A stretch of 64,000 nt of DNA from Hyphomicrobium_A sp965243865 (lineage in GTDB: Bacteria > Pseudomonadota > Alphaproteobacteria > Rhizobiales > Hyphomicrobiaceae). The position numbers and the translations under genes were made by a program. The number at the start of each line of letters is the position of its first letter. Position 1 is the stretch's first letter. The DNA lies in NCBI RefSeq assembly GCF_965243865.1, contig NZ_OZ251603.1:3906001-3970000 (forward strand), read 5' to 3'. Under the pieces are notes generated by a model, which was not told the DNA's origin, did not search any database, and saw only the letters and a list, made by a program, of their open reading frames with translations. Positions 17,401-25,597 of the stretch are shown piece after piece.

Positions 17401-18719
17401 CTCGGGCCCTTCTCGGCAAGCAGACCGTGCGCCTCCAGCAGCGCGGCCGCCTGACGAACGACGGCGAACGGCGTTTTCGAGCGTTCAGCGATGTCCAGCA
17501 GCGAATGCTCCCCGTCCGATAGGTTCAGCACCCACAGCATCGCCATGCTCTTTGCCGGCGCATTCTTGTCGCCGCCGATCGCCGAATAGAGCCCGCGCCG
17601 CCCGAGCTGCGGCTCGCACTTGGGATTGAGGTTTAGATAGGTGCGGTCGTTTTCGATGATATCGAGCGCCGCCGTGATCAGTTCGTACGAGCGGCCGAGG
17701 TGCTCGGGCTTGATGAAATCCATGTTGTCCGCCGAGGTGTGATACTCCGGGAACGTACCGAACAGACTGCGCTGGAACAGCCCCACTGGCAGATCGAAGC
17801 CCGGCGAGCAGTATTGGCGCTCATCATAGCCATAGGGCGAGAAGTCGATGACCTGCGCGCTGGGCGCGTCCGTCCGCAGCACGTGCGCCATGGCCCGGTC
17901 GACCACGGCATCGCCGCGCCGCGATCGCTTGTAGGTCGGGCCGCCGCCGTCGCCGGCGCACGAGACGACAAGCCCATGCTTGATGCGACCGACATTGGCC
18001 TCGTTCTGGGCGAGCCACGTAATGGCGCCGATCGTACCCGGTGCAAAGATGAAGCGGTAGCTATAGCGCGTACGCACGCCTTGCAGGCGCTTCGCCAGCA
18101 GCGTCAGCAGTGCCAGCGCCGAGCAATTGTCGTTCGCCAGAGAGGGATGGCAGATGTGCGCCGACAGCAGCACCTCGTCGGCGGCTTCGCCCCCGTGCAG
18201 GTATTCGCCGTAGCTCAGGGCGCCATCGCCGAAGCTGGAGTCGATGCACACCTCATATTCGCCGTCGGCCAGCTCGGAGAGCTTATTGTGGGCCATGCAG
18301 AAACCCCACGTCTCGGCGTAGTACGAGGTGCGGTAGGGAATGAGGTCGGGCTGCTCGGGCAGCGTGAAGATGTGCTTTTTCAGCTCAGCCAGCGAAAGGC
18401 GCGTGCGCACCGGAGCGCTATAGCCGACGACGTGCAGGTTCGACGCCTTGAAATCGATGACGCGCCGCCCCGAGGCGTCTTTCACATAGGCGTCGGCTAT
18501 GTTCCACTCGCGCGGCACGGTCCAGTCGAACACCTGAGTGCCGGTTGGAACCTCGCGCACCTCCAGCGGAACGTGGCGCGCGAGGACACCCAGGGTCTCG
18601 CGCACGCCATCGCCCGTGATGCTGCGGCAGATCGGATAGATTTCACCGGCGAGGCGATAGAGCTCCCCGCCGATGCTGTCGTTTTCGGTGCGCCAGGTTG
18701 CGGGTGAAGGCTGTTCCAT
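17397..18719 (-). CDS. DUF4910-type M28-like aminopeptidase family protein
   Basis: 440 residues from ATG 18719 (a GTG two codons earlier is possible). The central domain has an M28-type metal site: LLSAHICHPSLANDN with H, H and D ligands near residues 188-197, plus a later FPEYHTSADN. The N-terminal GELYRLAGEIYPICRSITGDG and the C-terminal helical domain (LLDIAERSKTPFAVVRQAAALLEAHG, winged-helix-like) match the DUF4910/DUF2172 architecture as I know it. These genes recur inside polysaccharide clusters, but the substrate is not established; hydrolysis of an amide on a sugar is conceivable. Divergent 36 bases before it is the SDR gene's stop, on the same strand. Confidence 0.75.
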   Translation of the reverse strand: MEQPSPATWRTENDSIGGELYRLAGEIYPICRSITGDGVRETLGVLARHVPLEVREVPTGTQVFDWTVPREWNIADAYVKDASGRRVIDFKASNLHVVGYSAPVRTRLSLAELKKHIFTLPEQPDLIPYRTSYYAETWGFCMAHNKLSELADGEYEVCIDSSFGDGALSYGEYLHGGEAADEVLLSAHICHPSLANDNCSALALLTLLAKRLQGVRTRYSYRFIFAPGTIGAITWLAQNEANVGRIKHGLVVSCAGDGGGPTYKRSRRGDAVVDRAMAHVLRTDAPSAQVIDFSPYGYDERQYCSPGFDLPVGLFQRSLFGTFPEYHTSADNMDFIKPEHLGRSYELITAALDIIENDRTYLNLNPKCEPQLGRRGLYSAIGGDKNAPAKSMAMLWVLNLSDGEHSLLDIAERSKTPFAVVRQAAALLEAHGLLAEKGPS

Positions 18720-18755
18720 CGGCACACCGGACTTTCAATATTGGGGCACGGTGCT

Positions 18756-19799
18756 TCAGGCAGCCGCGCGGTCGAGCCGATGCAGCGAGCCATCGATGAT
18801 GCCGTCAGCCATCAGCTTCCTTATGTGGCTGATGCGCTGATACCGCGGTCCCTCGAACTCCTCAAGCGTCAGGTCGGACTTCCGGTACGCTTCGTAGAGT
18901 TGTTCGGCACCCTTGCGCACGTCCCACTGCGGCTTGAACGCGGGCAGCACTGTTGCGATCTTCTCGAAGCTGACGCGATAGGAGCGCGTATCGGGGCCCG
19001 CGTCCGGCGCGAACTCGATGCGGCAGTCCGGCACCACGCTGGCAACGACCTCGGCGATGTCGCGGATCCGGTAATTGTGCGCCGTCTGGCCGACGTTGAA
19101 GGCTTCGCAGTTGACCTTCTCGGCGGGCGCTTCCAGCGCGGCGATGAAGGCGCGCGAGATGTCCTCGATGTGCACGATCGGACGCCACGGCGACCCGTCC
19201 GACTTCAGATAGATCAGCTTCTTCGTTACGGCCCACGCGACGAGATTGTTGAGAACGATGTCGAAACGAATACGCGGCGATAGGCCATAGGCCGTGGCTG
19301 GCCGCAGGAATGTCGGCACGAAGCCATCGCCGGCCAGCTGGGTGATGTCGCGCTCGGCCCATACCTTCGACTGGCCGTAGGCGGTAACGGGATTGAGCTC
19401 TCCCGTCTCGTCGACCATGTTCTCGCCCGAGCGGCCATAGTTGCTGCACGAGGATGCGAGCAGGAAGCGCTTCACGCCTTCCTTTTTGGCGAGCTCGGCG
19501 AGGCGCACGCTGGCGCGATGGTTGATAGCGTAGGTGATATCCGGGTTTAGGTCACCCAGGGGGTCATTCGACAGCGCCGCAAGATGAATGATTGCGTCGA
19601 TACCTTGCAGGTCGCCGCCCGTGATGTCTCGCACGTCCTTCAACAGTGCGGGAACCTGCGCGATGCTGCCGCCCGCATCATACGTGCACCGCTCATAAAG
19701 GTGACTGTCGACGCCGACGACATCGTGCCCGGCCTTCTGCAGCATCGGAACCATGACCGTGCCGATGTAGCCCAGATGGCCGGTGACCAAGACCTTCAT
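18756..19799 (-). CDS. NAD-dependent sugar epimerase/dehydratase (extended SDR)
   Basis: 347 residues. The NAD-binding MKVLVTGHLGYIG gives the GxxGxxG pattern, VVGVDSHLY the acidic residue after the second strand, LASSCSNYG the catalytic Ser region, and Y141-x-x-x-K145 (AYGQSKVWAE) the active-site pair. LRPATAYG and FNVGQTAHNYRI are typical of NDP-sugar epimerase/dehydratases. It is probably the 4-keto-forming dehydratase or a 4-reductase for the CDP- or dTDP-sugar of this block. First gene of the minus-strand run with the DUF4910 gene 36 bases downstream. Confidence 0.85.
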   Translation of the reverse strand: MKVLVTGHLGYIGTVMVPMLQKAGHDVVGVDSHLYERCTYDAGGSIAQVPALLKDVRDITGGDLQGIDAIIHLAALSNDPLGDLNPDITYAINHRASVRLAELAKKEGVKRFLLASSCSNYGRSGENMVDETGELNPVTAYGQSKVWAERDITQLAGDGFVPTFLRPATAYGLSPRIRFDIVLNNLVAWAVTKKLIYLKSDGSPWRPIVHIEDISRAFIAALEAPAEKVNCEAFNVGQTAHNYRIRDIAEVVASVVPDCRIEFAPDAGPDTRSYRVSFEKIATVLPAFKPQWDVRKGAEQLYEAYRKSDLTLEEFEGPRYQRISHIRKLMADGIIDGSLHRLDRAAA

Positions 19800-20105
19800 G
19801 TGGTGTGCTCCCGCATTTGACGAAGTCGGAATATGACGGCGCGACGTGTCGCCTAGAGTTTCAAAGGTGCAAGGGCCTTGGCAATTCGCGCTTTAGGCGG
19901 TGATGGGTCGGCTCGTTGCTGAATCGCCAGATGCCATTGCCGTGCCAGTCGCGGCAACAGCGGCCGCGGGCCGAGGTAAATGCCGGCGCTTGGGTTGCTA
20001 TTCTGCCGCTTGCAGATGCGCGTCTGCACTACTTCCTTTGAAGGCGTTCTTCGCTCCGGCATCGAGGCCTATGGTTTGTTCCTTCTTGGGACAACGTGGG
20101 ACACG

Positions 20106-21068
20106 ATGCTTAACCTCGAACGTTTCCGCCATGCCTGGACGTCTGGTCGTGAGAGCCAGGCTGCGCGGTTACCGTCCTGGGGTGACGGCATTGCCGACCA
20201 AACGGTCTCGTCGCTCTACTATCCCGCTGCGTGGGAAACGGTTAGCCAGGACGAGCTGATTTTCCTGATGCCGTCGCTGCGCCGCGCGCGCGCGGACACA
20301 AACACAGCAGCCGGACGTCTCTTTCAGCGCGCGCTGGCCGCGCGGCTCAATCTTCTGGTGCGCCGCGCTGAGGCCACTGGCAATGGCGCGGCTAAGGCCA
20401 TCATCACCGCCATCGCTGCAGCTGGCCTCGTTAAGAGTATGTCTCTCGAAGAGGCCTTTTCCCCGCAGCGGGATGCCTCGCAGGGCAGTCCTTGTGGCGA
20501 GACTAGGGACCCAGATGCGATCGCTGACCCGCGCGCCAGCAGCAAGGATAGCCGCGTCTATTGGGTTTTCGAGCTGTCCGTCTTGGCATCGCTCGATCGC
20601 GCCGCGCGGGCTGCAGCCTTAGCCCCCGCGTCCGGCTCCGATGGCGCCGAGCTTCCCTCCGCGCTGATCGCCTCCATCTATTCGGGCGTCAACGCCGCCT
20701 ATGCTTATCCGAGCCTCGAATGCGCCCACGAGCTTCTGAGCGTCGGCGTGTGGCTTGGTTACCTGCTGAGTGGCCGCCGGGCCATGATGCCGCCGTTCGT
20801 TGCCGAACGCCTCATCGCCCATCTCGGCGCTGGGCCCGGAAACGGCACAGCCGACACATGCGAAGCGCTGATTATGTTTCATGCTGAGGCGGCCGCTGGC
20901 GTGACGCGCCTGCTTCGCACCGCAAAGAGCGTCTACAAGTCGGGCGCGCCCGCATTGGTACGGCCCTTGCCTAATGGAAGTGCAAAGCTTGGTAACCCGC
21001 CACAATGGGATACCGCGCTTACCAAGTTCATCGGCGGTCACTTGGAAGCGTGCTCCCAACCCGCCTAA
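20106..21068 (+). CDS. Conserved-looking protein of unknown function in the EPS export block
   Basis: I do not recognise this family. From ATG 20106 (GGGAC just upstream) it has 320 residues. An ATG at 19980 would add 42 residues with atypical, low-GC3 codons. It has no signal peptide, is Ala-rich and mainly helical, with a semi-hydrophobic stretch near SGVNAAYAYPSLECAHELLSVG and a low-complexity region around 135-165. It ends 9 bases before the Wzz/GumC-like gene on the same strand, so both are probably one operon. A role in EPS chain-length control or export is inferred only from that pairing. Confidence 0.6.
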   Translation: MLNLERFRHAWTSGRESQAARLPSWGDGIADQTVSSLYYPAAWETVSQDELIFLMPSLRRARADTNTAAGRLFQRALAARLNLLVRRAEATGNGAAKAIITAIAAAGLVKSMSLEEAFSPQRDASQGSPCGETRDPDAIADPRASSKDSRVYWVFELSVLASLDRAARAAALAPASGSDGAELPSALIASIYSGVNAAYAYPSLECAHELLSVGVWLGYLLSGRRAMMPPFVAERLIAHLGAGPGNGTADTCEALIMFHAEAAAGVTRLLRTAKSVYKSGAPALVRPLPNGSAKLGNPPQWDTALTKFIGGHLEACSQPA

Positions 21069-21077
21069 GGTGTTGGT

Positions 21078-22181
21078 ATGCTGAACAGACCGGAATTCAT
21101 TCCCGACGAAGACGATCTCGACGTCGATGCGAAGCACGAGTACGTCACCTATGGCGACGTCTTTCGCTTTCTCTACCGATACCGCAAGGTTCTGGCAGCC
21201 TCTACGGGCGCCGGCCTGCTGGCTTCCATCGTCTATCTTGCAACAGCCACACCGATCTTTACTGCGGATACGCAGGTGCTGATCGAAGCCGACGTGCCAC
21301 ATACGTTCCGCGAACAGGCGACGGAGTCATTCGTCGCTCTCGACACGCCGCAGGTCGAGAGCCAGCTCGCGATCATCCGTTCCGAGCGCATCGCCGAGAA
21401 GGTTGTTAACCGCCTCGGCCTCCTCAAGACGCCGCCGGTGCAAACGCGGCCGTCCCTTCTCCATCGCTTGTACGAGTCCGTTTTCGGTGCGCGACCGAAG
21501 AAGTCCGATGCCGATCGCATGGCGGGAGAAGCGGCGCAGATCCGCAACAATCTCGACGCAAGCCGCGAAGGTCTCTCGTACGCGATCAATATCACCTACA
21601 AGGCGACCGACCCGCAGACCGCTGCAAAGGTCGCCAACGCAATCGCCGATGCTTACGTCGACGATCAGCTCGACACGCGTGCGCAGGCAGCCTCGCAGGG
21701 CAGCAAGTGGCTGGAAGGCCGTATCGACGATCTGCGCAAGCAGATGAATACCGCGGCGCTCGATGTGCAGCAGTTCAAGGCCAAGCGCGACTATCGCATC
21801 GTCAACCAGCACGAGGGCGGCCAGCGGGATACGCCGTCGAACCCAAATTCGACGATCATCATTCCGCGCAGCGACGCGCCGGTGGCGGCGACGCCGTCAC
21901 AAGCCGAAGAACGCAATACGCTGGAAGAGCTCGAGTCGCGCGCGCTCACCTATCGCAAGATCTTCGAGAGCTATCTGCAGGCCTACGCCGAATCGATGCA
22001 GCGCCAGTCCTATCCGGTCACCAATGCCCGCGTTATCACGCGGGCATCGCCGCCGACGCGTAAGACGTATCCGCGCGGCTCGCTGTCATTGCTCGCGGGG
22101 CTCTGCGCCGGCGCGTTGGCAGGGCTCGGTATCGCCTTCCTGCTCTTCAGCTTCGAGGACCGGATCCGCGCCAAGTTCTGA
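21078..22181 (+). CDS. Wzz/GumC-type polysaccharide co-polymerase lacking a kinase domain
   Basis: 367 residues. A cytoplasmic N-terminus ends with GDVFRFLYRYRKVL, followed by membrane segment 1 (about 38-58). The Wzz domain has the TADTQVLIEAD and VESQLAIIRSERIAEKV motifs, then a long helical periplasmic part (SKWLEGRIDDLRKQM). Segment 2 lies at about 335-357 (LSLLAGLCAGALAGLGIAFL). It stops 10 residues later, so the tyrosine-kinase domain fused in ExoP-type proteins is absent. It sets EPS chain length and bridges the inner membrane to the export channel. The stop codon lies in a 17-bp tandem duplication. Confidence 0.83.
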   Translation: MLNRPEFIPDEDDLDVDAKHEYVTYGDVFRFLYRYRKVLAASTGAGLLASIVYLATATPIFTADTQVLIEADVPHTFREQATESFVALDTPQVESQLAIIRSERIAEKVVNRLGLLKTPPVQTRPSLLHRLYESVFGARPKKSDADRMAGEAAQIRNNLDASREGLSYAINITYKATDPQTAAKVANAIADAYVDDQLDTRAQAASQGSKWLEGRIDDLRKQMNTAALDVQQFKAKRDYRIVNQHEGGQRDTPSNPNSTIIIPRSDAPVAATPSQAEERNTLEELESRALTYRKIFESYLQAYAESMQRQSYPVTNARVITRASPPTRKTYPRGSLSLLAGLCAGALAGLGIAFLLFSFEDRIRAKF

Positions 22182-22196
22182 TCCGCGCCAAGTTCT
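22163..22196 (+). repeat. 17-bp perfect tandem duplication across the stop codon of the GumC-like gene
   Basis: GATCCGCGCCAAGTTCT occurs twice head to tail (22163-22179 and 22180-22196), followed by GATC. The first copy plus the next base supplies the TGA. Removing one copy leaves the same stop, so the protein is unchanged. It looks like a recent replication-slippage event. Confidence 0.9.
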
Positions 22197-22426
22197 GATC
22201 AGCGGAGTGACGGCCCCTCTGGAGCCACGCTGCGTCTAGCGTCGCGAACCGTTAGCTGGAAATCCTGATCGCCGCATTAGACAGCCGACGTCACTTGGCC
22301 AAGCGCAAAGCAGGGCCGGCTGTCATGGCGCTAGGAGTATCTCTTCGGGTCTCGACCAGAGGCGGCTCCAGGCGCTGCCAGAAGAATGGCGGTGCGCCAG
22401 AAGCCCACGTTGGAGCCCGGCAAGAC

Positions 22427-23902
22427 TTACTCTGCGATCCGCTGCTTGGTGCTGTTCAGCGCGGCCCGCTTGGGCTTCGTCGTGTCGATGGGCGCAAGCT
22501 TGCCACTGCGTCCGGCCACCGGTGTTTCCGGCATTTCCGACGCGGTCGGAAGCTCAGCGGAGGGATCCCCGGTGAAGGGAACCTCAACCTTCACAGTGTC
22601 GCCCGGCAACACCAGCGTGTTCTCGTTTGCATCGATCTGGACGTGGCTCCCGCCCGTCAGACGCACGATCTTGTAGTTGGGTTCGACCTGCCGGCCGCGA
22701 TCGGCCATCATGCCCGGTGCAACGACCTCGGACTCATAGAGCAGCTTGCGCGCCGTGTCCTTCTTGTGCGTCGTCTGCTCGAGTTGGAACTGCGTCGTTT
22801 GCAACTCGGACGCCACATCGCTCGAACGCTTCGTCTCGAGCTCGACCATGGCGATGTCGTTACGCGACAGGTCCTGACGAACCTTGACGACATTGCCCTC
22901 CATGCGCAGGCCGTCACCTTCGAGCTGCGCCAAGTTGCGCTCAAGGGCCAGCTTGCGCGGCGCGGTAACGAGTCCCTTCGCGGCCAGCTTCACGACGCCA
23001 GTCAGCTCCTGCTTCACCAGATCGATCTGCCGGTGATGGCTCTCGAGCTGACCGGTGTTCGATTCAATCTCCTTCTCCAGAAATTCTTTGAGCTGCGAGA
23101 GGGTCTTCAACTGCATGTCGAACGAGGATTTGCGCGAGCCAAAGACGATCCGCTCCTGCTCCACGAGGTTGCTCGTGGAAGGATCGCGGGCAGCCCGCGC
23201 CAGCAACTCAGGCGGAAAGGTGATCTCAGGCAGACGTTTGAACTCGGCTTCCAGTCGCGCCTTGCGCGCCAGCAAAGCATCGCGCTCCTTGTCGAGCAGT
23301 TCCAGGTCGCCGCGCGTGGACAGCGAATCCCGCTGTAGCCGCAGCATGCTGGCATCGGCCACGCGCCGCATCCCGCCACTGATGCTCACCGCCTGCAGCA
23401 CCGTCAGGCCCGGCCGGTAAGGATATTCGCCAGGCTTCTCGACGCTGCCGGCAACATAGAAGGGCCGGAATATGGTAACTTCCACCGCCGTATCCGGCGC
23501 CGTAGCCAGACCCATGCGATCGCGCAAGCGCTGTCCGATTCGCTTCGAAAGCTCTTCCGTGGTGACGCCCGCCGCCGGTACATCGCCAATGAGCGGCAGG
23601 GCTAGGTTGCCCGATGGTCCAACCGTGTACTCGGCGTTGAGCGCCGACCAGGCAAAGATTTCATCGCGCGAAGGGCGCCACTCGAACACCATCACCCGGA
23701 CTTTATCCTGCGGGCCGAGGTTGTACGGCTCATGGGCGCTGGAGGTGTTCGCCGAGCCGCTGTCCCAGTCCTTCGCCGGCTTGGACCGTTGGGGCGCGTC
23801 CGCAGCGGATCCGCTTGAGATCGGCAGGGCGATGATGCTCAAGAGGCTGAGACAGGAGACGAGCAGCCTGCGCGTGATGCCACGCGTTGTTGCAACTGTC
23901 AT
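22427..23902 (-). CDS. Polysaccharide export protein, ExoF/Wza-like, periplasm-outer membrane
   Basis: 491 residues from ATG 23902. The upstream ATG at 23980 is possible but would bury the signal peptide. The signal peptide (LLVSCLSLLSIIALPISSGSA) is followed by YNLGPQDKVRVMVFEW, GPSGNLALPLIGDV and GVTTEELSKRIGQRL, the poly_export domain. YVAGSVEKPGEYPYRPGLTV begins an SLBB-type domain. A long coiled-coil-prone region (about 205-380) follows, then a second beta-grasp-like segment (VQIDANENTLVLPGDTVKVE). This matches ExoF-type export proteins, which form the outer channel for EPS. It is convergent with the Wzz-like gene. Confidence 0.82.
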   Translation of the reverse strand: MTVATTRGITRRLLVSCLSLLSIIALPISSGSAADAPQRSKPAKDWDSGSANTSSAHEPYNLGPQDKVRVMVFEWRPSRDEIFAWSALNAEYTVGPSGNLALPLIGDVPAAGVTTEELSKRIGQRLRDRMGLATAPDTAVEVTIFRPFYVAGSVEKPGEYPYRPGLTVLQAVSISGGMRRVADASMLRLQRDSLSTRGDLELLDKERDALLARKARLEAEFKRLPEITFPPELLARAARDPSTSNLVEQERIVFGSRKSSFDMQLKTLSQLKEFLEKEIESNTGQLESHHRQIDLVKQELTGVVKLAAKGLVTAPRKLALERNLAQLEGDGLRMEGNVVKVRQDLSRNDIAMVELETKRSSDVASELQTTQFQLEQTTHKKDTARKLLYESEVVAPGMMADRGRQVEPNYKIVRLTGGSHVQIDANENTLVLPGDTVKVEVPFTGDPSAELPTASEMPETPVAGRSGKLAPIDTTKPKRAALNSTKQRIAE

Positions 23903-24208
23903 CGAAGCAGTCGGTGCCGCGGTCTGCCCGAAGCGGCGAGGCTGTAGACTGCTAGCGAATTTGAGGTGACTGCTGTGCATGAAATCAGGGGTCCCGCTCT
24001 TCAGACGACTATGGCCGGCTTCAGACTTGGTTATGCGCGCTCCCGCGGTTCTGGCAACCAGCAAGCATAGCGATGGTTGAGAAGCGCGATCGGAGGAGCC
24101 GCAAGTGCCGCGAGCCTTAACTCTAGCCACGAGTGCGGTGACTGGAACCCAGGAAAAAGAGATAGTTCAGGCGCTTTCGCCCACAGCGTACGTCTTTTGA
24201 CGTAGGCC
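23903..24208. other. Spacer between the ExoA-like and ExoF-like genes
   Basis: 306 bases, minus-strand leader of the ExoF-like gene. It holds a perfect 6-bp hairpin with a TTTT loop at 24190-24205 (TACGTC / GACGTA) just after the ExoA-like stop. There is no T-run next to it, so it is not a convincing terminator. No gene is seen apart from possible alternative starts for the ExoF-like protein. Confidence 0.4.
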
Positions 24209-25249
24209 CTACCCCTGTGAGGCCGAGGGCGTACGCATCGGCACCGATGCCCGCGTTGGGAAGAACCTGTCGATGCCGAGCCGCACGATGCGGGCGGCGG
24301 CACCGACGCCCCAGCTCAAATGCATTACCATCGCCGCCGTTCCTGATGCAGACAGGCAAAGATCGCGCTGTCGGTAAGCTGCTACCAGCCCCCATCCGAT
24401 GCACAGTGCAGCGTAGAGTCCGACTGGCAGCAGAAACAACCAATGGAAGGCCGCCAGTAGCAGCGCGCCGCTGCACCCGAGCAAGACGAGGAGCGGCATG
24501 ATCTGCCTTAGCTTCGGACGTGCGCGATGTTTGATGATCGTGTTTGCGCGTCCCCAGCCGAATTTGAAATACTGCCGCGCTAGCGATACGAAATCGGACC
24601 GCGGAAAGTACGTTATGCTGACATCGCTGAGATAGATGCGACGCCCAGACTTGACGAGCCGCACGTCGAATTCGGCGTCCTCATTATGCGTGAAGCTCTC
24701 ATCGTACCCACCAAGCTCGATGAATTCGCGGCGGTCGAACGCTGCATGATGGCCGTGGTCGACATAGCCTGAGCGTCCAGCGACGCGGTGCGCAGAGCCG
24801 CCGTTACCGATGATGCTGTTCTGGGCCGCGGCAATCGCCCGCTGCAGGCACGTCTTGCCGCGCGTGTTCATCGACACAACGACAGAAGCGACATCTTTCG
24901 TGCGCATCGTTTCGATGCACTTGCTGACGAATCCTGGCGGATAGTCCGCATGGCAGTCGGCGCGCACGAGAATGTCAGAGCGCGCATCGGCGGCACGCGC
25001 GGCGATGTTCATGGCTGCCGCCTGCGAGCGGCGTTCATTCTTGATCAGCCGGATGCGCGGATTGTCTACAGCGAGGGATTCTACGATCGATACGGTTTGA
25101 TCCGAGCTGCCGCCATCCAGAATGAGGATCTCATAGTTGAATCCCTCGCCGTCGCGCGGCGTGATCGAGCGAATGGCATCGGCGATGTACTTTTCTTCGT
25201 TGAGCGCCGGCATCACGATGCTGGCAAACGCGCTCGGCCCAAAACTCAT
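24209..25249 (-). CDS. exoA: Family 2 glycosyltransferase, ExoA-like
   Basis: 346 residues from ATG 25249 (CAGG 5 bases before; ATG 25306 has no ribosome-binding site). Motifs: ASIVMPALNEEKYIADAI, ILDGGSSDQTVSIV, VRADCHADYPPGFVSKCIE, and the very characteristic SGYVDHGHHAAFDRREF with GGYDESFTHNEDAEFDVRL. These match succinoglycan ExoA, which adds glucose in a beta-1,3 link to the ExoY product. Three hydrophobic segments near the C-terminus anchor it in the inner membrane, as in ExoA. Same strand as the ExoF-like gene. Confidence 0.82.
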   Translation of the reverse strand: MSFGPSAFASIVMPALNEEKYIADAIRSITPRDGEGFNYEILILDGGSSDQTVSIVESLAVDNPRIRLIKNERRSQAAAMNIAARAADARSDILVRADCHADYPPGFVSKCIETMRTKDVASVVVSMNTRGKTCLQRAIAAAQNSIIGNGGSAHRVAGRSGYVDHGHHAAFDRREFIELGGYDESFTHNEDAEFDVRLVKSGRRIYLSDVSITYFPRSDFVSLARQYFKFGWGRANTIIKHRARPKLRQIMPLLVLLGCSGALLLAAFHWLFLLPVGLYAALCIGWGLVAAYRQRDLCLSASGTAAMVMHLSWGVGAAARIVRLGIDRFFPTRASVPMRTPSASQG

Positions 25250-25597
25250 AAACCTGCCGGCCCTTATTCTCGAGAAAACCCGACCCAAACTAGGGGGGAT
25301 ATGCATGGCGACAACCTGGGCAATTATGCGGAGATGGAAGAAGCCATTGGGTGGAGGCGGGAGCCGACCGCTCCCCCAATCGGCTTAAGCGGCCACCTCA
25401 TCGCCAGCGCAAGTCCCCGGTTATCTTAAGATTCACCGTAAGCCTCACCAGGGCGCACGCCGCGTCGTTGCGCCATTCACCTTAGCAATCGGTTGTGAGC
25501 GCATCTGATCCATTTATTGACGCCGCTCTGCTCCTCTGGTCTCCTCGTTTACCAAAATGGAGAGGCTCGGCGTCGCAGCAGCCAGCCTGCGAGGCCC
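25250..25597. other. Intergenic region between exoA and the CorC-like gene
   Basis: 348 bases with divergent promoters expected. A 42-codon plus-strand ORF (25301-25429, ATG after AGGGGGGAT) is possible but unsupported. An imperfect stem (GGGAGC / GCTCCC, 25362-25378 region) and a perfect 10-bp palindrome ATCTTAAGAT near 25424 are present. Nothing else is recognised. Confidence 0.35.

Noticed and set aside
24190..24217. Second TACCCCT-type regulator site
   Set aside because: The heptamer overlaps the stop codon of the ExoA-like gene, so it is likely coding sequence rather than an operator.
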